DNA from: Penelope pileata
Lineage: Eukaryota; Chordata; Aves; Galliformes; Cracidae
Assembly (NCBI GenBank): GCA_013396635.1
Contig: WBMW01000464.1
Span: 1,014,062 to 1,078,061 of the forward strand
Direction of reading: 5' to 3'
DNA: 64,000 nucleotides
The notes beneath the pieces are model-generated. The model did not search any database. It had not been told where the DNA came from and was given only the letters and a program-made list of their open reading frames with translations. Positions 23,462 to 36,247 of this stretch are shown here, piece by piece; the stretch's first letter is position 1, and every line of letters begins with the position of its first letter. The position numbers were made by a program, and so were the translations under genes.

Positions 23462-25966
23462 CAGTTATGCCAGAATTTTCTTGGCAAATTTTTGATTAAA
23501 TGCGAGGAGGCAAACCCACAAACAACATTCTCCTTCACTCTACAAGCCTGATGCATCCACAGACACCATCCCTCTTCTGCTCTGGAGGAGGCAGGTGTCC
23601 TGTGGGAAAATAAATACTCTGTTTCATTAAAACTCATATTTACTGGGGAGCAGAATAAATTCCACAGGTATTCCTTGCACTTATCAGTTTCCAATTTTTG
23701 ATTCTGCAGTTCTGGGTTTTTTTGGTGTAACTGTAATTGCCAAAGACTCTCTATGTTTTGCTTTGATTTTGTTCTTCTATTAGAGCACTTGCATTTTGAA
23801 TACAGACTCAAGTCAAATACTTTGTTTTGTTCTCTTTTATGTCTGGTGAGTTTCCAGGTGAATATCACGTATTCAAATTTGGAATAGTGATGTTTACATA
23901 CGAAGTCTTTCTATAATGGAATTTCTTTCAGAGTCTAATATAAAAAAGGATCATTGTTGCAGTTTGGATAAGGCTTTATCAGCTGGAAAAGATGCGGTAG
24001 CTACACAAAACGTGCACTGACATCAAACCTTATGCTTTAAGAATTACTTTTAAACAGCTAACATAGACTATTCTGATTTCTTTCCCATGACTAAGCCTTT
24101 TATAGGAAATATTACAGAGTCGCAGTTGCAAGGATGCTCATGTGCTCCTAGACCAGCCTTGAGAAAGACAATTATTGTATACTCTGGAGTTCATAAGACA
24201 TCCAGAGCTGTTCCTTTGCTTACACAAGCAAGAGTGGATTTTTTCTGTTATTGTTTGTTGTTAAGCTGGAATGGGAGTACTATGTTCCTTTATCTGGATG
24301 GGCACGATCTATTTTCTTAAAGTAATTTCAGTTATGCTAGGTTCCTGCCTATGAACTGGCTCTACCTGAGAACTGGATCTGCCCTCTACTCATGCAAAGG
24401 TTGTGCCACACTACAAACAAGACTAGCATAGATCAGTTTTATAGCAATCATCCATCTTTGATTCCCTGCCCAGCTGGTATTTATGCTACTGCTGAATGAT
24501 AGGAGGGCTGCTAGATGAAAGCAATGAGCAGTCTTCAGTAATTGGCAGTGTTCAAAAAATACAGGCATTAAAAATGATGTTGTGCTTGGCTGAAAGGTCA
24601 AGCCCCTGCTATCTCTTTAACTTGATGATCAATTTGCCAGAGTGTGCATTTTCAGGTTTTTAATCTCTTCCCTACACAAGGGAAACAATATTTCATTTTT
24701 AAGATAGAGGTCTTTCTTCAACAAACCCTCTCTGCCATCTCTCCCACAGCAGGGTTTTGATTTCAATATCACATGTCAGAATTAATCAATCTGGTTTTAT
24801 TTCAAGGTTAGCTAAAGGAATTTCATTGCATTTGAGTAGAGAATTAATGTTACAGAGCAGAAATGGCATATCCACTCAAAGCAAAAATGCCTCGGCCTCT
24901 GGAGTTAATGGAGAGCCCTCAGCAACCCATGAGAGATCATGCTAATCTTTTGCCTAAATTTAAAGGATGTTGAAATTATTTGACATTTGAGTCAGGAAAT
25001 GGGGTTGTCTCCCCTCCCTGTTTTTACTCACTTCTGGAAGAGTGTCTTCTCTCAGAAGCTGGATTCGTATCCGACCTTAAAATGAAAATGAAATTATTAA
25101 AAAATCTGAGTAAAATGTTTTAAGACCAATGAGTTGGCTGCTCATTTCATTTCCCTTTTATATACATAGCTTAAATCTGTTTGTACAGCCAGGAAGGTAA
25201 CTCATTGAATTTTACTCCTACAAACCAGACTGAATTGCTGCACAAACCTCACATACTTTTTTCCCACGTAGGTACAGTGACTGTATTTCTGATAGTCTAA
25301 GGAGAGAAACTTTTGTTTCAGTGCTTCATTTGGAGCCTAGCGAACAAAACTACCCTTGCTTTCTATTTTATAAGCGCCCTACTTATAAATTCCAGCGCTG
25401 CAGCCATGTTGGCATGATGTTGAATGGTAAGATTTTTCCCAGTAATGGACCATCTGACAGAGTTATCAGGAAACTTTAAGCACACTGTTAACATTTTCTA
25501 CCAGAAAAGCCTTGACAGTGTCTGTGCTCATTCATCCTTTTTCCTCCCCCTACACCCAATTTATCACTCTCTCTCTACTGGGCTGCTAGTTCCTGATAAA
25601 GAACAGGGACAATCCAAGTTGCTTCAGGAGCATGTCTTAAATCTGTTTTTAGAGGAATGAAGTTTTGCTAGAGGAGTCAAAAAGTGGAGGAACATTTCAT
25701 GTATCTTAGTTACCAGGCCTTTTTCATTGAGAGCAGCCCAGTGAAATCAAGAGAGATAGCCCTTGTCATTTAGCATTGACACCCCTGTCAGAGTGATATC
25801 CATATTTTTAAAAATGTGTAAAGTGACAGAGGTTTTCAGGAGAAGATTTACTGGGATTGATCCCTTACTTATTCTAATAGCCGCATCAGATGTCTTCTAA
25901 GTAATACAGTGAAATATTGGGTGGAAAAGCAGCTAAAAACACTCCTCCTTGAATTATCTTCCTCCC
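23462..25966. other. Non-coding, no recognisable feature
   Basis: Unique-looking AT-rich sequence. Short frames on both strands lack similarity. No repeat family was recognised. Confidence 0.5.
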
Positions 25967-25998
25967 TCTCACATTCATCCTCCTTCTCACATTCATTT
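25967..25998 (+). repeat. 12-bp direct repeat, period 18
   Basis: TCTCACATTCAT occurs twice, at 25967 and 25985, within a pyrimidine-rich patch. A minor tandem duplication. Confidence 0.85.
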
Positions 25999-27931
25999 TA
26001 TTTATTCTATGGACTGAAAAGAACTTGTGCCCCAGAAAAAGATGAAAGAATTGTGTGCATGCTGTAATATTATTCATCCTTCTAATATTATAATAACATT
26101 TGGAGAAACTCCCATAACACTGGATTACTTCTACATGACTATGTTATCTTTCTTAGAAAGAGCTTTTCATAAACCATTGTTCAGCCATTAACAAAAACTG
26201 AGTATCTGTGCATCCCATGAATTTGGTGTGCTACAAAAGTGTAAGCTTTCATTGACTTATGGGATATGTGATTTAAAAATGTAATGCTTTGTCATAGGAA
26301 AATCTACTCTTTGAATTGAAGCAGGAAATTTTGTGGCACTTCTCCACAGTTTTGATTTTATGAATACACAAGGTAGAATAAGCTTTGAGACACGTTTTTG
26401 AAAAGTAACTTTCAAATACTGCTTCAAGAGGCAGCTGATCCATTGAGCTTCGTTAACAGTGTAATTGGTCTCTGGTTTAGGTGGAAGAATTGCAAATATT
26501 CTATGCTGCATGGTAGAGAAGACGTTTAAATTGGGTTTCTTAAATATGCACACTTAGTGTACTTAATTGACTGTAAAATAATTATTCTATGCTGTATAAT
26601 TATGTTGTGGCAGGGAGCAAGGCTTCTAAACATCTCAAAGGCAAATGATCACAGCCCCAGAATTAAGACATTATTCTCTCCTAAAATATACAGTAAAATA
26701 ACGAAACTGTTTTATCTCTACAGCGAGGTCTTTGCATGAGTCTTGAAGCTATATTTAAGCAGATCTTCTTAATGTTTTCTTCCCATCATTTTCTGCCCTT
26801 CCTCATGCTATTTTAATTTAGCAATAGAGAGAGAAATGCACATCAAACCACGGGCAGAAATGAGGATTAAAATCCCCATGTGACATCAGTGGCTTCAGCT
26901 GCATCAGAATATCTGCCATGTAAAAGTTTCAGCTGGTCAAAGAAGCAATGAAGTTGGCATCTCCTGAGAGTAATCTGGGAGTTGGATGGTGAGGGTGGAT
27001 GATGTGGCACTACCACTTTGAATACTGATCTACAGACTGACCAGAGTTTAAGATTAAGATTGCTTGCAGATACAGTAGAAGAGGAATCTGTTTTTCTCTT
27101 CTTTGGAAATAAGTTGTGGTTTTAGCATAACTCAAAGGTGAGGAATGGGGAGGAGGAGAAGGAGGAATGGTGGGACAGAAGAAGTTGTCTGTTCCCTAAA
27201 GAACTCTCACTGATGGGACTTTCACATGTCCTGTGGGAAGGGCAGGGGCAGGAAGTGAAGTGGCTTGTCCTTCTGCTTGAGTAAAAGCACCATTAGTCCT
27301 TTTGGCATGGTAAATGTGCTATGGACTGAGTTAGAGTGTCCAACAACTCTTTATGCTTTTTTCGTATCTACTTTTTATTGATTAATGGCAACCATCGTTT
27401 CATTAATCAAATTGAAATTCCTTGTGAGGAGCTGGATGCTAAGGATCAAAGGAAACACTGAAAATCAAAAAACATGTTTGTCAAAGACTATTTCTTTTTC
27501 TTGTCTTCTCCTGCACCTCCTCCAGACCAATAGGAATTAAATTTTTATAAGAAATAATTTCTCCCTCTCTTTGAGGGAGAGAAGCCAGCTGGGAGCACTA
27601 AGAACAGCTGTATTTAGCAGAAAATGTAATAGACTGGTAATCTGATTTCCATAGTCCTCTTCCTCATCTGACACTGTCAGCTGATTCATGAAATTATCAA
27701 CCCAAAGCAGTGTCTCTTCACATAAGTGCAGCCATGGTGGTCTCTATGAAAGGTTCAAGTCTTTCATCCTTTAACCTGGATACTGATGGAAGAACACAAT
27801 CTTGAAACAAATATTTTTTTCAACTTGCTTTCCAGCAACAAGAAGCTCTGGAGCTCCGGCTGGAAAGTTCTATGCACGACATCATTCTTATTCCCAAAGA
27901 TTTTTTGGTGCAATCTGACTTTCTTTCACTG
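25999..27931. other. Non-coding, no recognisable feature
   Basis: Unique-looking sequence. Frames at 26257-26553 (minus) and 27786-28004 (plus) have no recognisable similarity. Confidence 0.5.
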
Positions 27932-27985
27932 CACTGCAATGAAGACCCACCTTCACTTCACTGCAATGAAGATCCAGCCTCTTGT
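27932..27985 (+). repeat. 27-bp tandem duplication
   Basis: CACTGCAATGAAGA starts at 27932 and again at 27959, and the following bases also match (CCCACC versus TCCAGC), giving two units of 27 bp. The period is a multiple of three, so it stays in phase in the local open frame, but nothing else supports coding. Confidence 0.85.
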
Positions 27986-28455
27986 GCCCACCAAGGGATT
28001 GTGAAGTGGGAATTAGTGGAAACAGCTGTGTTCTAGGTTATTCTTTAAGTGAAGGTCTAGTACCTCTTTCTTTCCACTCCTGAAAGGCTTAGGCAACATC
28101 AGTTTATTCAGAGCTGTGTTTCCCTTGGATACTCTGCAGAACAGTGTTATCACCATTCAGCCAGCTGTGATGGGGCCAGCTGTCACTTCTCATTACAGAC
28201 TGCAGTTGAAGAGAGATCTGTAGCATTGGAATTAACATTTCTGCTAAGTCCTGCTTCTGACCTACACTCAGCCGTGCCTTTACACTTCTAGATGGCTCAT
28301 CACCAAAAAAAAGGCATGGCTTACCCAGCCAAAAGGCTTTTTGGTAACAATGATGATTTCTTTTTTTCGTTACATAAATATGTTCTCAGAAAAATGCAAC
28401 GTTGATATTGAAGCCTAGTATTCTGTTATTATCATGCATTTTTCAGTGTATGAAA
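27986..28455. other. Non-coding, no recognisable feature
   Basis: Unique-looking sequence with no supported gene or repeat. Confidence 0.5.
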
Positions 28456-28476
28456 ACACACACACATGCACACACT
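28456..28476 (+). repeat. (AC)n microsatellite
   Basis: Short AC dinucleotide run interrupted once by ATGC. Confidence 0.85.
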
Positions 28477-28539
28477 CAGAAGGGTGCCTCTTTTGTAGGG
28501 TTTTAGATGTTGAATTGGTGAAAGCTCCTTAAAACCTCT

Positions 28540-28720
28540 CAGAAACAGAAGCTTCACTAGCAATTAGATGTGAAAAATGGAATATTAGCAACCCATTTAA
28601 ATAGACAAGGGTTGCCAAATAGGAAGAAAACCTGATTTATTCTTTCGATTAATAATAAATCATGTTGCCCTTTCGGCAGACATCTTTAATGCTTAATATT
28701 TGTCACATGTTTTAGATAAT
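28540..28720. promoter_or_regulatory. Candidate conserved non-coding element
   Basis: AT-rich block with CAATTAG near 28560, ATTAGC near 28584 and GATTAATAATAAAT near 28648-28661, plus two retained CpGs. No repeat signature. The enhancer-like texture is inference; conservation was not tested. Confidence 0.22.
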
Positions 28721-30868
28721 AGAATACCCCAAATAGAGCCCATTAGCTTTAAGTACTGGAGGACATTAGCAGAACAGTCTTTTGTATGTGAAGAAAAAAT
28801 GGTAGACAGATTTGATAAATTATTGGTCATGGAGAATTTGAACAGCCCATCTTCTCCATTCTACAAATGCAATAAATTTTATAAGATCAGAGTGTATGTC
28901 AAATGGAGTTCATAAAGTGGAAAATGACACTATTTACTTTCATCAAATAAAATGCCGTCAAAATTTATGGCTCTGCACCTCCAAAATCTGTCTGAATGCT
29001 ACTGCTATTTTGTGTAACACTTTAGCAACCCAAAACTAATGGAGCTATAAACCAACTTATTCCAGCAGAAGTTCTAAAAAATAGAAATCCTTAATTCATA
29101 ACTTGAAGTAACTCTCAAAGCTTTTGACTGTTTAGATAAGGGGAAATGGTATAAATTATTATAATTATCAAAGGTGGGATTTTTTTTCTCATAAGCTGAG
29201 AAACTTAACCCATATCTGGACCTGACCCACTGGTTACTGATGACACCACTGCTGTAGCACTGAGTTCAAGTGTGGCTCTGTCCTCTTGAATGACAGTTTT
29301 CTCTTGAGCTGTGATGCCTTCATCTAATTCTGTGCCTCACAAGAATGTAAATCTGAGGTACCTATTCAGAAGCAGGCTGGGCGGCCTTTCTATTAGATAC
29401 AGTACACCAAAGCAGATCAGAGAGATGCTGTCTGCAATTTTTTATTTTTTTTTCTGCAAAAACAGTCGAAGGCTTGAGTTTCCTTTCTGGTTTGTAAAGA
29501 TGACCATCCCACACCTTGGAACGAGATGTGATGACTGTAATCATTTTAATATGCAGTCACTCAAGTGTAATAACAATAAAATGGTCCTGTTTCAGTTTTA
29601 CTGATGTGATACATAATTGCACTGCAGCAGACAGATTTCTTTAGTATTCCTCCAGAAGTCACTGCAACAGTAATGTGTACAGCATCTATGTTCTAACTAT
29701 CCAGTGGCAAATCCGAGTTGTTAAATGCTCACTTCATCTTTCCAACCAAAATGACGTTAATATTGCAATTACAGTGAGAGTGATCTCTGTGTACTTGAGA
29801 AAGCATCCACGTTTGCCTGATGCTGTCCCTAGAGACATCACTGGTCTTTAAAATAGGTTTTAGAGACTACTGTTGGAAAGTACTCACAGAAAATTGCAGA
29901 ACTTACAGGTAGGGATTACTGTACTCAAACTGCTCCTTTTTAAGGATGCCACACGCTTTTATTCTCTTCTATCTAAAGTCTGGAAATGGATATGTCTACT
30001 ACAGGTGTGCTTTGGAGCGAAGTTGGTCAGCCCCTCAGAAAAGCCTTGATGCTCTAGGTAATAACAGAAGCTGTAAAATAATTCCCTTACGAATCTTCCA
30101 CATCTGTTTACAGATCCCCTTGCTGTCAATCACATCACTGGAAGAAGGAAGCTTGTGTTTAGGTTTGTCTAGTTAACAATCCAAGCGAAAGATTAATGCC
30201 ATCGTAGGTCATCTTATTCAGCTTGATTAATGCAGCAGCCCGGTCAAACATCAGCAGAAGTCCCAGTCTGTGCCATATACCAGAGGTATAACTTAAATAC
30301 GTAGTCATCCATACTTGTGAGGAACACAGCTACAAAGATAGTCAAGGCTCTTCCATGTTTCTTTCTAGAATGCAATGCACAGAGCAGCTGGAAATCCTTA
30401 AGGGGCTAAAGGGTGAGGCAGCTGTTGTTTTTACTTCCTGACTCAGATGGACTATATGTTCCATCGCTCTAATCCAGCCCATAGTTGCAGCATCCACCCA
30501 CTCTGTGAGCAAAAACTACCAGGCTGGGCTCTGTGACCTCACTTTCTCTCCAGCAAAGTATATTGATCTGTTATAAGTCCAGAAATGAACCATCACTTGG
30601 CCAAGAGGTAACATAAGGAAGACAGAGCAAGCTGCACAAATGCAATAACTTTCATTACAGAGCCTCCAGCAGCAATAGCTCCGCTTGATGTTAAACAAAA
30701 ACCAAAGCAAAGTTAGGAAATATTTTCTTTTTCCTTCCTCTTAAAACGGTTTGGATTGCGGCTCATTTTCTTCTAGCAAGGAATTCTCAGTTAGGGCTCT
30801 TGCTATGGGAAATGCAGTACCTGTGATTCCTACTGCCAAGGAGACTGGGCACAGATGAGCCACCAGCA
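28721..30868. other. Non-coding, no recognisable gene
   Basis: Unique-looking sequence. Frames at 28700-28915, 29311-29604 and 29946-30176 have no recognisable domains. No repeat family was recognised. Confidence 0.5.
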
Positions 30869-30889
30869 CCACCCACCCACACACACACA
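30869..30889 (+). repeat. (CCCA)/(CA)n simple repeat
   Basis: A short CCCA run grades into a CA dinucleotide run. Confidence 0.8.
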
Positions 30890-31455
30890 AATCCTTCTTT
30901 AAACTCCCTGTTTAATTTGACTGGTAATCAGCGTGGGTAGTTACTGTCTGATAATTATATGGCACTGAAATGTTGTTAGCCAGATCTGTCCTGTTTCAAG
31001 ACACTTTGTAGAGTTGCATGATGACAGGAGAGGGATTACAGCCAATCGTGGGCCAAAAAATATAAAACATGCTCTACAATGAGTCTGAAACTTACCGCAA
31101 TGCAACAGGGTGCAGAATTTCAACTGTGATCAAATAAGGCTCGGTCCAGAAAGTGTGTGCCTGTATGATCAAACAGCTTACACGTGTCACCAAGTGGAAA
31201 GCTTCCGTTTGTATTTATACACAGAAACTTGAGACCTGTGACCCAAGGAAGGACAGCAAGTGTATTGATAACCAGTGAGAATTACCATGTATACATCCTC
31301 ACAAGAAAAGTAAATTCAGTATCTTTTTCACATAGATGATCTGTTACAGTAAATAATTCTACTTAAGGGTACATGTCATACAGGGCTTTCTAAACTAATG
31401 CTACATGCAGCAAGGTTGTGGTGGTTTTTTTTGTTTCTTTTTTTACCTTTCAATG
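30890..31455. other. Non-coding, no recognisable feature
   Basis: Unique-looking sequence, T-rich at 31428-31446. No supported gene or repeat. Confidence 0.5.
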
Positions 31456-31472
31456 AAAAAATATATATATAT
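31456..31472 (+). repeat. A-tract plus (AT)n
   Basis: Five or more A residues followed by about six AT dinucleotides. Confidence 0.8.
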
Positions 31473-31899
31473 TTGCGGTGAACTCTCTAAGAAGCACTAG
31501 AGAATGAGGTAGGGAAAGAGTCAAAGATTAATTTACTGGATCATAACCATGAGAAGCAATTGAGACAGCAAACAGCTATTGCCTTGGCCTATCCACATTC
31601 TGCCACAATGTTTTCCATGTCCTTACTTATTCAGAAAATATCAGGAGTGTTTAATGTCTGCTCGTGTTTCTCAAAAACCAGAACCAGTGCTGAAATCAAC
31701 CTTTCTCTCACCGTGCAAAACCGCTGGCACAGTACAGGACAGAAGAGCGCTGTCTCAGCATCAAATATTTCCTTCACCTTCTAAGTCCAGAGCATTTCCA
31801 TCCATTCTCCACGCAGTGTGAAGCTTCACCTATTCATATTATTGGTATACTTGCAAGAAATGATTTTTGCAATTATCAAATGCTTCACATTCACTCTGA
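31473..31899. other. Non-coding, no recognisable feature
   Basis: Unique-looking sequence. Two overlapping plus-strand frames (31560-31821) have no recognisable similarity. Confidence 0.5.
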
Positions 31900-32160
31900 C
31901 ATTTAATCAACTACAAACACAGCTTATTGCTTGATGTGTTCAAGTGCCGTGAACATTATCCTTTAAATAGCACATATTGTTTTGTGGCTTAATTAGTTTC
32001 TGTTAAAAGACGTTCTTTTACTGTATTCATGCTTGTCTAGATTTTCTATTTGCTGTAATTAACAGATAAAATTTAGGTATAGAGTGTTAGCAGAAATCAA
32101 GAGCATATAATTTAATCCATTCTAACAATTTAAAAATAAAGACATTCTTCTCGTGTAATG
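31900..32160. promoter_or_regulatory. Candidate conserved non-coding element
   Basis: Block with GGCTTAATTAG near 31987-31997, TGTAATTAAC near 32055-32064 and further ATTA/TAAT cores. No repeat signature or credible coding frame. Enhancer-like texture only; conservation was not tested. Confidence 0.22.
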
Positions 32161-33962
32161 AAAGAATAAGAGCAGGTTCTGAAACAATTAGCAGGTTCTG
32201 ATGTTACCTTCGAGCACAAAGGTGGAGCCAAAGCAAAGAGCAATTTTATTATTTTTTAAAAACGCAGCAACTGTTCAGAAGCACAGTGCGGCAGCACCCA
32301 CAGCATTTTTCAAATTCCTAGGGCTGAATTTGTGTGACAGGGAGATGTGCAACTCTTAGTTTACTGGTGGAACACAGTAGGTGAGATTCCCTGTAGTGCT
32401 TTGTGTTGAAGCATGTAAACCTACCCCAGCCAATTTCGGGAGAGGAGTCAGGCTTCAACAGTCCCATCCATTGAGGTTTGGCAGGTTTGTGCTTACTGCT
32501 ACCTCTACAGTCTATGTAACTTGCAAGAACCTGATCACACTCGCTGTGCATAGCAAAGCCGTGAAAGCGAACACTGATCTTCCCTCTTTCATGTCAGAGG
32601 TGGCATAATGTACATTGGAAAAGGCAGATGAGGACTCCACTCCAATAGTTTGGACATGATGTGCTTAAATACAAGCGTAACTTAGCCCAGCCAGTGGGAG
32701 TACAGACTTCTTGTTCTGCCTAGCTCAATGATCCTCTGTTTTTCAGTCATTGGGAAATATGTGGACTATTTGTAAGCCTTGCAAAAGGCAGTTTAAGCTA
32801 TTTCTCTGTAAACTGAATTTAATTAGTTTTGATCCAAATCTTCATTGGAAAATCTAGAGGCGTACAGATCAGAGATGAATGAATACTACGTATTCAATTC
32901 AGTACAGTCTTCCTCTAGAATTGCTGTTCCCAGAAACCATCATCACATCTAGAAAGCATTTTTTGTTTAAAACAATGTGGAGGATGCCTGAAACTTGCTG
33001 CCAGTGCAATGCTGTACTGATGTTTAGGACACCAATTCAGCAAACATGCATTGAGAATTGAAGGATGTACGCTTTATCTCTGAAGTCTGAAAATACAGCT
33101 GGGCAAATTCTTTTCAGAAGATAGTAAGCTCAAAAATGTGGTTTCATGAATTTTTGGGCTGAAGTTGACAAATTGTTTTGAGGAAAAATTGTAGGCTGTA
33201 ATATCAAAGCATTTCAATGTCTTCTAAAGGAGAAGTTTCAAGTTTTTAGTTGGAAGAGCTGTTCCTAATTCAAAGTGAAAAAAAATCAACAATCTGAAAC
33301 CCTAGGAGAACTAAATTTTACGTTGGCTGCCGTGTTGCAAATATATTTCATGTATTTTCTGTTGGATTTTTGGTTTTAAAGTTTGGTTTATATCTGCCCA
33401 AACCAACACTTTGTTTTTTATTCTTCCTCTGCCTTTTTTTCACCCTCTGTTCTTTTCTGTCCATTCATTTCCACTGTCCTCATGTTGCAAACAGGATGTA
33501 ACAGAGCTTCAAAACCTATCAAGTCACAAATGGAAGTCAAATATCCCAATACTAATGTTAATCACTTTAAGATGTTTGCAGTCAGGATTAAGATGCAGCA
33601 ATTCCTTTGACTAGGGATGAAAGGCTGATCAATCCCTGCAGTTAGGCTTGCTCACAGCCAGCTCTTTTGTAGGGGCAGTTTGCTTTCACACATGCAGGCT
33701 GGAGACATTCCTTGTACTGATTTCCTCTCTGTTCCTTTCCCCCTTCCTTCCTCCCAGCTCGTATCACTGTTCATGGCTGACTGCAGTGCCTGCGTTCTAA
33801 TAACTCTACATTTATCACTCTCTGCCTACCTTTTGCTGTTGCTTCCATAGTTGCAATTCCATTATTCATTATAAACATCGAGAGAGGCACAACTCATCGT
33901 TGTTCTAGAAATTCACCGGGGAATACCATCTGTAACCAGATCTTCCAGAAAATACTTACATG
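32161..33962. other. Non-coding, no recognisable feature
   Basis: Unique-looking sequence. Short frames on both strands near 32318-32608 and 33383-33614 have no recognisable similarity; the last pair lies in a pyrimidine-rich patch. Confidence 0.5.
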
Positions 33963-33984
33963 GAAATACCTTGGAAGGTATTTC
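33963..33984. repeat. Perfect inverted repeat, 10-bp arms
   Basis: GAAATACCTT, a GG spacer, then AAGGTATTTC. The arms are perfect complements with a 2-base centre. An ACGTACGT palindrome follows at 33987-33994. It could be a dimeric protein-binding site or chance; an RNA hairpin is unlikely with a 2-base loop. Confidence 0.9.
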
Positions 33985-33994
33985 TCACGTACGT

Positions 33995-35954
33995 TTTTCT
34001 CTCCCACAGGCATGCTCTTGACCTTCGAGCTCCAGATTATTTATCTCATTTCAGGCTAGTTCTGCATGCTATTTATTTTACTGTGTAGGAGAATGCATTA
34101 TGACCCTTCGTTGTAGCTCCAAAGCAGAAAATGTCCTTTCTTCTTCCTTCCAAAAAGAAAAAAAGTCAGATAAGCTTTCTTTTGGTAGCTTAATGAAATA
34201 CATTAAAATAATCTTTAAATATATACATTTTAAGACTCTGCCAAAAAAATAATTCAATGGAGAATACATGTAGTGGAATATTCCAATTTCAAACTGATTT
34301 GCAGATGTTGGCAACCCGTATTGTAATATAATTAGTCAATTTATCATCTACATTATAAAATCAAGAATCACAAGGTTAAGCGCATGAATCCCTCACAGTC
34401 TCTGTTGAATTCCAAATTATATTCATTTCTATTTTTTAATTTGAGGGTTTCAATATTCTAAGCATATTAGTTCTTGCTAAGTAAACTACATATGGTAAAG
34501 GATATACATGCAGGATGGATAATATAAAAATCTTGTGCTCATTCCTTCTGAAAATATTTGTATATCTTCCCTGGTCTTTCAGCTGCCTGTCCTAATTTGT
34601 GTTTTAAAGCTACAAATTGAGCATCATCAGGATCCCATATGGGAAACATGCCATGCAAAGTGCTTATGTCCCTGATGCAAATGCATCTTTTGGATTATTT
34701 GTACATTTTTTTCTTTGACAAATTTGTATTTATGTCATGCAACTTATCTACTGGCATATGGTGGTATTTTCCACTCTTTTGTTGCCAAGCATGGTTAGGA
34801 TTTCCAGGAGGATCTGTTGGAGCAGGACACCCATAGCAAGGGATTTTAGCAAGGCACTCCATGGAAGATCTTCAGAGATCTTCCTGTAATCGTAAGTGAT
34901 TCTAGAAACTGCCAGCCCTAAAATTGGCTTCAACTTCTTCACTTGACTGCGTAAGTCTCAGCAGGTTTATTCTGTCACACATATTGTTCTGACAGACAGC
35001 TTTATAACCGAAAGGTTGCTTCTGCAGATATTGAAAGAAACCAGGTGTCAAAAGCTGGTAGTAGCAGTACAGTTGATGTGGATTTGAGCACATGAATGCA
35101 TAGGGAAGACCCTTCTGCCTTCTTGCTTTAATTTTCCTTAGGTTCTCTGTAAAGTAGATCTCATCAATACCCTGAGAAAGCCCCAGTGGCAAAGCCACAG
35201 GCTGCAAAACACAAAACCCTTCCAGCCTGGTGTCATTTACGCAACTTCACCAAAGCCTTCTTCTGCTGATTAACTAGTTTATCACTTAAACCAGACATTT
35301 AATAGTCCACAAAAGTCTGTGATAAAATGCTTCATATGTGCTCTGCTTGCAATTATTGTAATTAGGCATATCTGTCATTTTAAATCTGATTCAGCGTGCA
35401 TCTCCAGAGACTTAATCACTGAAGGTAGATCACCAAGTAGCTGGTTGAGTTAATTATTTGAATAATCTACCATTCAGACACTTAATATTATACCTACGTA
35501 TTCCCATGTGTGCCTGCAGTTTCCACTTGTGTCTACAGAACTTTGGCAAAGCTGCGAAGAAGCCTTGGCATCAGATGTAACGGTATGAGATAAAGGCACT
35601 GTTAATCCGTCATTGCTGCGGCTTCTGTCCCCAGGTGAAATGGGTTGGCATGAAGGCCGTGAGTATGAGCAGTCCAATCGAGACAGGCAATCACAAAGGG
35701 AGAAGCTGAGGCCACATGAAGTTGAAGGGTAAGTGAAATCTGACTTGCTATTTTCAGAACCAAAAATTAAGGGATCCTGTAAATTTGTTGTGTCTCCTAT
35801 CAACAAACCTAACTCATTCAGGTTTCAAGGGGAAATATTTCAGTCTAGTGATAGAATTTGGAAGTAAAATGCCTATAAAAGCAGCTACCAAAAGCATTTA
35901 AAGAAGCTCTTGAAAAACATCACTGTAACTTATTCAGTGGTGTTTTCCCTAATG
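33995..35954. other. Non-coding, no recognisable feature
   Basis: AT-rich unique-looking sequence. Minus-strand frames at 34902-35207 and 35474-35806 have no recognisable domains. No repeat family was recognised. Confidence 0.5.
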
Positions 35955-35996
35955 CTTCCTATTAGGAAGAACTGATAACCTCAAGTGGTTATCAGT
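35955..35996. repeat. Two adjacent perfect inverted repeats
   Basis: The first is CTTCCTA, T, TAGGAAG (35955-35969). The second is ACTGATAACC, a TCAAGT loop, GGTTATCAGT (35971-35996). They sit one base apart. The second could form a 10-bp stem with a 6-base loop in RNA. No transcript evidence exists here, so the function is unknown. Confidence 0.9.
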
Positions 35997-36231
35997 GGTT
36001 TGTACGTTTATTACATACAAATCACTCATTCTTAATCAGCCGATGGAAGAAAAAACCCAAACGCCCACAAAATATTTTTTTTTCTGAGCAAACAAGGATG
36101 AGAGAATAGAACTTAGAGATGAGAAGATTTTTGGAGATGGCAAACGAATACCATGCTGTATGGTATCTAGGAGCATGCAAAGCAGCTGCTCTGGATGGCA
36201 GATCCATACCTGTTGCATATGGCTGTGGATG
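35997..36231. other. Non-coding, no recognisable feature
   Basis: Unique-looking sequence with a short T-run near 36075. Overlapping minus-strand frames have no recognisable similarity. Confidence 0.5.
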
Positions 36232-36247
36232 CTGTGCCATGGCACAG
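36232..36247. repeat. 16-bp perfect palindrome
   Basis: CTGTGCCATGGCACAG equals its own reverse complement with no spacer. A possible binding site for a dimeric factor, or chance. Confidence 0.9.

Noticed and set aside
23251..23868. 205-codon minus-strand open frame
   Set aside because: It is the longest frame, but it runs through an A-rich simple sequence, has no recognisable domain and no supporting signals.
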